A DNA stretch of 53,097 nucleotides from Chloroflexota bacterium (lineage in GTDB: Bacteria; Chloroflexota; Anaerolineae; UBA4142). Position 1 is the stretch's first letter; every line of letters starts with the position of its first letter. Below the pieces are notes generated by a model. That model did no database searches. It saw only the letters and a list, made by a program, of their open reading frames with translations, and was not told the origin of the DNA. The translations under genes and the position numbers were made by a program. Below are positions 8,232-15,606 of the stretch, one piece after another. The stretch spans positions 1 through 53,097 of the forward strand of contig JACRMI010000142.1 of assembly GCA_016215025.1 (NCBI GenBank). Direction: 5' to 3'.

Positions 8232-9857
8232 ATGACAAAATCCCACTTTCCTTGCAGCAATTTCGTCCGTTTGATTTCGATGCTGATGCTCGTAGTAGTG
8301 TTGTGTTTAATGTTTCCCCGGAGCGCAGACGCGGCGAACTGCCAATGGAAGACCATTCCGGTGGACAGCACGTGGATCAATCCGAATAATTGGTTGAATT
8401 GTAACAGCGGTGTGCCGACATCTTCCGACACGGTTCAGATTCAAGCCGGTGGAACGCAGCCCATCATTACGACGGCTGTCACACTCGCCGGCGTCACCAT
8501 CGATTCGGGTGCGTCGTTGACGATTGGTCTGGGCGGCAGTCTTACTCTAACCGGCGATTTCGTCAACAATGGAACATACACCTATTCAAGTGGTGCAGGC
8601 GATACTATCTTCAACGGAACTTCGACGTTATCTGGAATCGGCAGTTGGTTTTTTCGCTCCATCTCAATTAACTCGACCAAGATTTTGAATGCGGGTTCGA
8701 CCAGCATAACTGTGGCGGGTACCTTTGTTGTGAGTGGTACCTTTAACGGCGATAGTGGCACTGTAACTTTTAGTGGCTCAGGGACTGTAGGAGGAAGCGG
8801 AGTTTCCAATTTTAACAATTTTGTAATTAACGCACCTAGCAATACCTTGAACATTAGCTCTGGCAGAACAATATCAGTCTCGGGTGATTTTACAAAAACG
8901 GCGGGAACATTCGGATGTGGTGGAAGCAATTGCACGCTCAATTTCAATGGAACAGGGACAAGTGCTTTTTCAAGTACGGATTCGGTTAATAATTACAATA
9001 TTACCGTCGCTTCAGGAAAATTACTATCAACTAGCTCTACCTTCAAGCTGGGTAGAGACGTTGGCGGTGCGGGCACATTTGTTGCTAACGATGGCACAAT
9101 TACTTTCAACGGCAGCGTAGCCCAATCTATTAACGGCACAGGTTCAACCACCTTCAACAACCTTACCATTGCCAATGGAACAAACGGTAGCACAACGTTC
9201 GGCGCGAACAGTACTGTCAACGGTGCGTTGACACTCACCACGGACCTGCAAGTCAGCCCAGGAATCAGTCTCACCTTGGGCAGCACCGCAACTTGCGCCG
9301 GAATTGGCGATGTGTTCGGCACGGTGCGGCGAACGTATTTCATCACCGGCACATCGTACTGTTTCGGCAATCAATACGTGTCAATCAGTTTCGCCAGCGG
9401 AACTTTTACGTCGCCGAGTATCGACGTGACGCTGGTCAAGCCCAAACCCGCCAACGCGGGTTTCTCCAATTCGGTGAATCGCCTGTATTCGATTGCCGAT
9501 AGCGGCATCAGTAATTTCTCTGCAACGCTCCGGCTTCGCTATCTCGATTCGGAACTCAATAGCAATGCGGAAGGCGCGACGCTGGCACTCTGGAAATTCA
9601 TTGGATCGAACACGTGGACTAAATTCGACAATACAAATTTCGACTCGACAAACAACTGGGTGGAGCGTAGCGCCATCACCAGTTTCTCTTCCTGGGTCTT
9701 GGCGAACAATGCGCCAGCTTCGGCGACTCCGATCAGCATCGCCAGTTTTGAAGCGCAATCGGGTGGTCCCGATTGGTCGCTCGCGGCGATTGGATTCGGC
9801 ATGTTGGGTCTGCTGGCGGTGACGGGCGCTGGTCTCAAACTTGCACGAAATCGATAG
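8232..9857 (+). CDS. Secreted beta-repeat surface protein with C-terminal membrane anchor
   Basis: The signal peptide is clear (hydrophobic 12-29, then RSADAANC). Residues 60-370 are Gly/Ser/Thr/Asn-rich short beta repeats (e.g. TITFNGSVAQSINGTGSTTF), consistent with a beta-helix or adhesin-like stalk. A further beta domain follows, then ISIASFEAQ, a hydrophobic segment (about 518-536) and a basic tail (KLARNR). The phrase IASFEAQ recurs at the mature N-terminus of the Fn3-like protein at 14788, linking the two. A good RBS (GCGGAG) precedes the ATG. It lies between the PqqD and radical SAM genes and could be a substrate or display protein of the system. Enzymatic function not recognised. Confidence 0.75.
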   Translation: MTKSHFPCSNFVRLISMLMLVVVLCLMFPRSADAANCQWKTIPVDSTWINPNNWLNCNSGVPTSSDTVQIQAGGTQPIITTAVTLAGVTIDSGASLTIGLGGSLTLTGDFVNNGTYTYSSGAGDTIFNGTSTLSGIGSWFFRSISINSTKILNAGSTSITVAGTFVVSGTFNGDSGTVTFSGSGTVGGSGVSNFNNFVINAPSNTLNISSGRTISVSGDFTKTAGTFGCGGSNCTLNFNGTGTSAFSSTDSVNNYNITVASGKLLSTSSTFKLGRDVGGAGTFVANDGTITFNGSVAQSINGTGSTTFNNLTIANGTNGSTTFGANSTVNGALTLTTDLQVSPGISLTLGSTATCAGIGDVFGTVRRTYFITGTSYCFGNQYVSISFASGTFTSPSIDVTLVKPKPANAGFSNSVNRLYSIADSGISNFSATLRLRYLDSELNSNAEGATLALWKFIGSNTWTKFDNTNFDSTNNWVERSAITSFSSWVLANNAPASATPISIASFEAQSGGPDWSLAAIGFGMLGLLAVTGAGLKLARNR

Positions 9858-9861
9858 TGCG

Positions 9862-10971
9862 ATGTTAGATCATTCTGTAACTCAGTCGAGTGACAACTTG
9901 AGTACGCCGTACGGTCGCCTTGTTGCCAAAATGGCGCAAGAGCATCGCCTGCTGGCGGTCCATTGGGAAATGACCTATCGCTGCAATCATACTTGCACCC
10001 ATTGCTACCTCGATGTTGTTCCGCCGTATCCACCGATTGCAGACGAGTTGATTACTGCCGAAGCCAAAGACATAGTCGATCAAATTGCGGCGATGGGCGC
10101 GCTGTATCTCACTTTTTCCGGCGGCGAGATTTTGGTCCGCCGCGATTTTTTCCCGATTGCCGAGTATGCGCGCAGCAAGCGGCTGGCGATTCGTTTAATG
10201 ACGAATGGTACACTGATTAGCCCGCTGGTTGTCGGTCACATCGCCGATCTGCATCCTTTGAGTGTGGAGATTTCGCTGTACGGCGCGGATGCCAAGACGC
10301 ACGAAGCCATCACCCAATGTCCGCATTCGTTCGAGTTGACCTTGCGCGCTTTTCGACTTTTGCGCGAGCGAGGGGTCCGCACCATCATGAAGACGCCGCT
10401 CATGCGCGAAAACTTTCGGCAACTGGCCGACTTGCGCGTGCTGGCGGCGAGTGTGGGTGCAACCTTTTATTACGATCCCACAATCACCGCGAAAGATAAC
10501 GGTGGAACCGAACCACTCAAACATCGATTGACGAATGAGGAATGGATTAGCTGGCTCAGGACTGAAATAGGCACGTCGGATTCGATTGGTTTGCGCCCGA
10601 TCGAACCAACGCAGCATCCGTGCAACAGCGGTTTGTCGAGCTTGGTCATCGACCCATATGGCAACGTTTTTCCGTGTGTGCAAATGCGTATCGCCGCAGG
10701 CAATATGCGTACCCAATCGCTAAAAAGCATTTGGAACAATTCGCCGGTTTTTCGGGTCATGAGCGCGCTCACTTGGTCCAAGCTGCCGGTTTGCGGAGCG
10801 TGCGAACTCAAGCTCGTCTGCAAACGGTGTCATGGCATCGCCCTGGTTGAGACGGGCGACTTTTTCGCGCCGTCTCAAACAAGTTGCAGTGAGGCCTTGG
10901 CGCGGCGGTTTGTCCTGATCGAGAAAGGCATTCTGCCATCCGATTTTCCTATCCCGGCGCATTTGAAATAA
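9862..10971 (+). CDS. Radical SAM/SPASM peptide-modifying enzyme
   Basis: The radical SAM cluster motif is CNHTCTHC (C41, C45, C48; CX3CX2C), followed by FSGGEILVR, the GGE motif that contacts SAM. The C-terminal SPASM domain has seven cysteines (C254, C272, C311, C314, C320, C323, C342), including CGACELKLVCKRC, fitting two auxiliary Fe-S clusters as in PqqE, anSME and sactisynthases. No RRE domain is fused at the N-terminus, so the nearby PqqD-like protein would supply leader recognition. The ATG at 9862 is chosen because an upstream in-frame TTG (9841) overlaps the preceding gene. The candidate precursor gene begins 44 bases after its stop. Confidence 0.9.
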   Translation: MLDHSVTQSSDNLSTPYGRLVAKMAQEHRLLAVHWEMTYRCNHTCTHCYLDVVPPYPPIADELITAEAKDIVDQIAAMGALYLTFSGGEILVRRDFFPIAEYARSKRLAIRLMTNGTLISPLVVGHIADLHPLSVEISLYGADAKTHEAITQCPHSFELTLRAFRLLRERGVRTIMKTPLMRENFRQLADLRVLAASVGATFYYDPTITAKDNGGTEPLKHRLTNEEWISWLRTEIGTSDSIGLRPIEPTQHPCNSGLSSLVIDPYGNVFPCVQMRIAAGNMRTQSLKSIWNNSPVFRVMSALTWSKLPVCGACELKLVCKRCHGIALVETGDFFAPSQTSCSEALARRFVLIEKGILPSDFPIPAHLK

Positions 10972-11015
10972 CAAATCGTTCTGATCGCCCATCATCACCG
11001 CGAGGGTAAAATTCC

Positions 11016-11213
11016 ATGAGCACATCGAAAAAGACGCAGAACGAGATCGGTTCGAAAAAGAAAACTTGGAAGAAACCTCGAATTGTGTACAAGCAAACAC
11101 TCGAAGCCAGAGCGTCGGCATGTTCGTTCTTTGGCGTGGGAACTGGTAAATCGACCACAGGGGGGCTTCCGCCGCCTAATGGCAATTGTGGCTCGGATTA
11201 TCTTTTTAGTTGA
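11016..11213 (+). CDS. Candidate RiPP precursor peptide (65 aa)
   Basis: A short gene with a good RBS (GAGGG, 11002-11006) and ATG directly after the radical SAM gene. The N-terminal part is Lys-rich and charged (leader-like) and contains KKPRIVYKQTLEARA (residues 19-33). After this the composition changes to a core-like tail with Gly, Thr, Ser, three prolines, C36 (SACSFFG) and C58 (NGNCGSDYLFS-COOH). The layout of charged leader, conserved-looking hinge and Gly/Cys core next to radical SAM/SPASM and PqqD is what a RiPP precursor should look like. Modification type and cleavage site are unknown; cleavage near A33-S34 or A35-C36 is a guess. It has no signal peptide. Confidence 0.7.
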   Translation: MSTSKKTQNEIGSKKKTWKKPRIVYKQTLEARASACSFFGVGTGKSTTGGLPPPNGNCGSDYLFS

Positions 11214-11249
11214 CTCGATTCCTTTTGGAATCCGACGTGTGGGTTTCCG

Positions 11250-11750
11250 ATGATCCGCTCTCACGTGGTTTCAAAGAGAAGTTTTTTCTTTGTCGCGTTT
11301 GTGTTTGTTATTCTCTGTCTGCTGTACGAGAGTTATTGGACTAATAATCCCTCATTAGCTTCAATTCCCCCGACTGCACCGGTCGCCATTCGTTGGTCAA
11401 CGCGACGCGAGGAAAAAACGGCAGGCTATATGCTCTATCGAGCGGAGAATCGCGCGGGGCCTTTTCGGCAGCTCAATCGTGAACTGATACCAGCCAGCAA
11501 TGATCCCTATCTAGGCGGAACGTACGTTTACACCGATACGGAAACGACTGTCGGAATTACTTATTATTATGAACTGGAAGATATTTCGCTCGATGGTCAA
11601 CGCACGCGTCAAGCGCCCATTACTGTGACCGCTCGTGGGTCGAGTCCCACGATTTTGGGTTGGGCGGTGACTGAGGAGTTGGGTCTCATTCTCATTCTCG
11701 TAATCGCGACCATCATGATGCTCAGCAGTCGAATAATCTTCATGGCATGA
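11250..11750 (+). CDS. Membrane-anchored protein with a single Fn3-like domain
   Basis: A 166-residue protein with an N-terminal hydrophobic segment (about 10-27), an extracytoplasmic Fn3-like domain (VAIRWSTRREEKTAGYMLYR ... ITYYYELEDISLDGQRT) and a C-terminal hydrophobic segment (about 143-163). The Fn3 pattern (W-s-t-x-x-E-x-x-x-G-y-x-l-y-R ... Y-y-Y-x-L-e-D) is shared with the protein at 14788. Function is unknown; it may anchor or dock secreted products. Its last codons overlap the start of the C25 peptidase gene (ATGA), so both are translationally coupled. Confidence 0.7.
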   Translation: MIRSHVVSKRSFFFVAFVFVILCLLYESYWTNNPSLASIPPTAPVAIRWSTRREEKTAGYMLYRAENRAGPFRQLNRELIPASNDPYLGGTYVYTDTETTVGITYYYELEDISLDGQRTRQAPITVTARGSSPTILGWAVTEELGLILILVIATIMMLSSRIIFMA

Positions 11751-14700
11751 ATGAAGGTGATAAATGTAAGGCCAAAATAATAACTGCATCTACGACGGCG
11801 GGCTTGATTGCGTTTTTCCTAATGTTGCTGTCAGCGCCAAGCTCCGCCGAGACAATTCCAAGCAGCGTACGTCTCATTAAATCCGATGTGAACAGCGTCG
11901 TCATTGAGCTGACCACGCCGACCTATGCGTTAGGGCGTCAATCGATCAACGAGCTTCAGTACGATACGCTCTCTACGCCGGGGATGGAATCGAATAGCGA
12001 CGTGCCGGGCAATCCGCAGTTGCCGATGCGCGGCGTTTTGATCGGAGTGCCGCAAGGCGCAGAGATTACGGTGCGAGTGCTAACGCAAGATGCCGTTGAA
12101 ATTCCGCAGCGCTTGAAGCTCCTGCCGATTCCAAGTCCGCGCGTTGATCGTCCCAGTTTCGATACCAAGAGCTATGCGTACGCAGGTGGCGACCACATGC
12201 CGAACCCGCAGGCGTACGCGCAAAACAAATTTGAACCGGTCGCTCCAGTTCGTTTGGGGACGGCCGGTTTTTTGCGCAGCCAGCGCTTCGCGCAAATCGA
12301 GTTTTTTCCATTTCAATACAATGCCGCCCAGCAGCGGGTTCGCTGGATCAAGCGTCTGACGATTGAGGTGCAGTTTGCGTTTCCGCAAGGACAGCCGCGT
12401 CAGACGGTAGGAGAATTGCGCGACGAAGGAATGTATGAACGCGTTTTGCAAAATCGTTTGCTGAATTATTCGTCGGCGCGGTTTTGGCGCGCGCCGGGAA
12501 CTCCTGGCGCGCGCCGCGCCCATTCTCCTCATGACGCGGAGAATTTCAAAATCGCGATCAATCAAACCGGCATGTATCGCATGACGTTTGCCGACCTGAC
12601 GACGGCGGGCGTGCCATCTTCGGTTGACCCGCGCACATTCAAAATCAAAAAGACCGGCGTCGAAATTCCCATCGTCGTCAACAACGAATCCAGCGGTGTG
12701 TTCGATTCGAGTGTGTCGATTGATTTCTTCGCGCTGGGTGTCGATACTGTTTATACCGACACGAATATCTATTGGTTGTCGTACGGCGGCGCGAATCATT
12801 TGCCTGTGTCTGCGCGCAGCGAGTATCCTTCGACAGTGCCAACACCTACGACATTCCGAGATCGTTTACGCATTGAAGAAAATCATTTCTATGTGGGCGA
12901 CCGTCCGCCGGGGAATGGCGACCATTGGTATTGGAATGTCGTAGCAACTTTTGACCTGGGGAATCAGTTCTTTATCGAATCGCCTGCGACGTATGCGTTT
13001 ACCCTCACAAACGCGAGCAACGCTGGGTCGGCGACTCTGCGCGCGAATGTGTTCGGCGCGGCGGGCAATGTCGGCGATGCTGTGCCGCATCATCAACAAA
13101 TTTTTCTCAACGGGACGTTGATAAAAGACGATTCCTGGGTCGGAGATGTTTCGCACCAGACGGAGACAGCGTTTGCCCAGTCGCTACTCGTCTCTGGAAC
13201 CAACACGATTTCGCTGACGCTGCCCAACGACACGGGACTCGGCTACGATGAAGTATTCGCCAATTGGTTCGAACTGGATTACGACCATCTTTACGCGGCG
13301 CGCAATGACTATTTGGCGTTCACGTCCGAGATTACTGGTGACTTGCAAATCACCGTCACCAATTTCACCACCGACAAGCTGTTGCTCTACGATGTGACCA
13401 ATCCTGGCAACGTTATCCGTTTGCCAAGTGTGAACATCGCGAAGGCTGGTGGCAGTTATTCGCTTTCATTCAGCGATTCGCTGACATCAATCGCACGTTA
13501 TGTCGCGCTCGCCGAGAGTGCGCTCAAATCGCCGTTGAGCATCTCCGTCGATTCATCGGCATCGGATTTGAGAAATCCGCTGAATGCCGCAGACGAGATC
13601 ATTATCGCAGCGGACGATTTCTATACGGCAACCGCACCGCTAGCGACGTTTCGCAACTCGCAAGGGCTACGCGTCGCGCGGGTGCGCATGTCGGATGTGT
13701 ACGATGAGTTTAGCGACGGCGTGTTCGATCCGATTGCGATTCGCGATTTTCTCGCGTATGCTTTCGCCAATTGGCAGCTGCCCGCGCCGATGTACGTTTT
13801 GCTCGTCGGCGATGGCAACCTGAACTATCGCAACTATCAGCCGAACAATCTCGGCGTGGGTTATACATCCGTCGTCAATGAACCCAACTATGTGCCGCCG
13901 TATCTCGACGCAGTCGATCCGTTCATCAACGTAACGGCGACCGATAATCGATACGTGAGTTTCGTCGGCAACGACATCGCGCCAGATATGGCGATTGGTC
14001 GCTTGCCTGTCCGCAGCGCCGCCGAAGCCACTGCTGTTATCGACAAGATCATTGCGTACGAACAGTCACCTGTGCTGGGTGATTGGCGTAATTCGGCGGC
14101 GTTCATCACCGACAACTATTACACGTCGAGCGGCGGTACCGACGCGGCGGGAAATTTCTATGCGACGGCAGATGGCATCATTGCAGGTTATATTCCCAAC
14201 ACGTACACCGTCACGCGTGTCTATTACGATCCTGCGCCGAGTCCGCCCAACCCAGGTTACGCATGGCACTATACGACGATTGGTTCTGCGCGCAACGCCA
14301 TCACATCGGCGCTAAATTCCAGCGCGCGATTTGTGAATTACATTGGGCATGGCTCGCAATTTCAATGGGCGACTGAAACCTTGTTTGGAAATTCTGGCGC
14401 ATCGCTGAATCTCTTTGATTCGATCAACCATAACGGACGCACGCCGATTCTGCTCGAATTGACGTGCAAGACGGGAATGTTCCATTTGCCCGGCGTGACG
14501 ACCCTGGCGGAAAGTTTTATTCGCGCGGATGGACAAGGCGCAGTGGCGGATTGGGCTTCGACGGGGCTAGGTGTCAACGCCGGGCACGATGCACTCGCGC
14601 AAGGATTCTACACGGCGATCTTTACCGACTCGGTCCGCACGCTTGGACTGGCGGTCAATTCCAGCAAGCTGGGTCTGGTCGCGCAGGGATCGCACGCCGA

Positions 14701-14788
14701 TTTGGTCGAAGAGTTTACGTTGTTTGGCGACCCCGCGACGGTGGTGAATCCCAATCGCAAAATCTATATGCCGCTGGTGGTGCGCTGA
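11747..14788 (+). CDS. Gingipain-type (C25) secreted cysteine peptidase, large form
   Basis: A 1013-residue secreted protein with a signal peptide (hydrophobic about 15-34), a long N-terminal pro/adhesion region, then FKIAINQTGMYRMTFADLTT opening the portion shared with the second C25 gene. The peptidase domain (about 610-1000) carries the His motif YIGHGS (H868) and the Cys motif LELTCKTGMF (C907). The 39-residue gap is close to that of gingipains. The C-terminus is RKIYMPLVVR, a short aromatic-LPLV-basic ending shared in style with the surface protein at 43 kb. C25 enzymes are extracytoplasmic endopeptidases; some, such as PorU, act as sortases. Here it may mature or attach surface proteins or the neighbouring peptide; this is inference. 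Confidence 0.85.
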   Translation: MNEGDKCKAKIITASTTAGLIAFFLMLLSAPSSAETIPSSVRLIKSDVNSVVIELTTPTYALGRQSINELQYDTLSTPGMESNSDVPGNPQLPMRGVLIGVPQGAEITVRVLTQDAVEIPQRLKLLPIPSPRVDRPSFDTKSYAYAGGDHMPNPQAYAQNKFEPVAPVRLGTAGFLRSQRFAQIEFFPFQYNAAQQRVRWIKRLTIEVQFAFPQGQPRQTVGELRDEGMYERVLQNRLLNYSSARFWRAPGTPGARRAHSPHDAENFKIAINQTGMYRMTFADLTTAGVPSSVDPRTFKIKKTGVEIPIVVNNESSGVFDSSVSIDFFALGVDTVYTDTNIYWLSYGGANHLPVSARSEYPSTVPTPTTFRDRLRIEENHFYVGDRPPGNGDHWYWNVVATFDLGNQFFIESPATYAFTLTNASNAGSATLRANVFGAAGNVGDAVPHHQQIFLNGTLIKDDSWVGDVSHQTETAFAQSLLVSGTNTISLTLPNDTGLGYDEVFANWFELDYDHLYAARNDYLAFTSEITGDLQITVTNFTTDKLLLYDVTNPGNVIRLPSVNIAKAGGSYSLSFSDSLTSIARYVALAESALKSPLSISVDSSASDLRNPLNAADEIIIAADDFYTATAPLATFRNSQGLRVARVRMSDVYDEFSDGVFDPIAIRDFLAYAFANWQLPAPMYVLLVGDGNLNYRNYQPNNLGVGYTSVVNEPNYVPPYLDAVDPFINVTATDNRYVSFVGNDIAPDMAIGRLPVRSAAEATAVIDKIIAYEQSPVLGDWRNSAAFITDNYYTSSGGTDAAGNFYATADGIIAGYIPNTYTVTRVYYDPAPSPPNPGYAWHYTTIGSARNAITSALNSSARFVNYIGHGSQFQWATETLFGNSGASLNLFDSINHNGRTPILLELTCKTGMFHLPGVTTLAESFIRADGQGAVADWASTGLGVNAGHDALAQGFYTAIFTDSVRTLGLAVNSSKLGLVAQGSHADLVEEFTLFGDPATVVNPNRKIYMPLVVR

Positions 14789-15606
14789 TGATGCCAAGAT
14801 CGTTTGGCTTGGCGCTGATTATTTTTCTGTTGAGTTCAGCGACGACATCCGCCGAAGTAACCATTGCTTCGTTTGAGGCGCAAGCTGGAGCGAGCCAAAT
14901 CAAACTGTTGTGGACATCGGCGGCGGAACGCAAGAACTGGGGATTCAACGTCGAGCGGTCAACCGATCAGAAGAATTGGCAGCACCTCGGCGCAACCCCA
15001 AGCCTAAAAAGCCAATCGCCGTGCATTCAAAATCTGATGGGTGCGTCGTACGAGTTTATCGATTTCAGCGTAAGCGCAGGCACACGATATTATTATCGGC
15101 TGCAACTGTACGGTCAACCCTGTGGTGATCCCAACACTTTTCACGAGCAAATCGTTTCGGCGATGGTAGCTGCTCCAACGCCAACGCCCAGCTCGACCAG
15201 CACGCTTACGCCTTCGCCAACTTTGGTCGCGCCGACAGCGTTACCCACGCGTACGCCAACCAAGACAATGACGGTGCGCCCGATTTTTTCGCCAACAATT
15301 CCACCGACGGCGACAAAACAAATGCCAACCAAGATGGCTATTGTTCAAAATCGCTTCACGCCTTCGCCGATGATTCAAACTGCTGGACCAACACCGTTCG
15401 CTTCGATTATGCCATCGCCAACAGGACAGCTCATCGCGCTCAAAGAACAAGTCGATCTTGATGCATCGGGTTCCACGACGCAATTGCCAAGCATTGATTT
15501 TATTCATGTCGGCGTGATGCTGCTTGCGAGTTTGTTCGGACTCGCATCGTTTATGTGTGCCGCGTTTGCTATTTACCTTTTGCCCCGCTCGTCCCCGCGT
15601 CGATGA
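14788..15606 (+). CDS. Fn3-like surface protein with Thr/Pro stalk and C-terminal anchor
   Basis: The start ATG 14788 overlaps the previous TGA; a longer upstream frame exists but runs inside the peptidase gene. The 272 residues comprise a signal peptide (about 5-22), mature start AEVTIASFEAQAG, one Fn3-like domain (IKLLWTSAAERKNWGFNVER ... RYYYRLQL), a Thr/Pro-rich stalk (about 128-215) and a C-terminal hydrophobic segment (about 240-265) ending PRSSPRR. The IASFEAQ phrase matches the end of the beta-repeat protein at 8232. Domain order suggests that the stalk holds the Fn3 head away from the membrane. Its stop overlaps the next gene (ATGA). Confidence 0.75.
   Translation: MMPRSFGLALIIFLLSSATTSAEVTIASFEAQAGASQIKLLWTSAAERKNWGFNVERSTDQKNWQHLGATPSLKSQSPCIQNLMGASYEFIDFSVSAGTRYYYRLQLYGQPCGDPNTFHEQIVSAMVAAPTPTPSSTSTLTPSPTLVAPTALPTRTPTKTMTVRPIFSPTIPPTATKQMPTKMAIVQNRFTPSPMIQTAGPTPFASIMPSPTGQLIALKEQVDLDASGSTTQLPSIDFIHVGVMLLASLFGLASFMCAAFAIYLLPRSSPRR

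Noticed and set aside
14464..14787. In-frame upstream extension of the Fn3 stalk protein
   Set aside because: It runs inside the C25 peptidase gene and would hide a clear signal peptide; the ATG at 14788 with stop overlap is the natural start.
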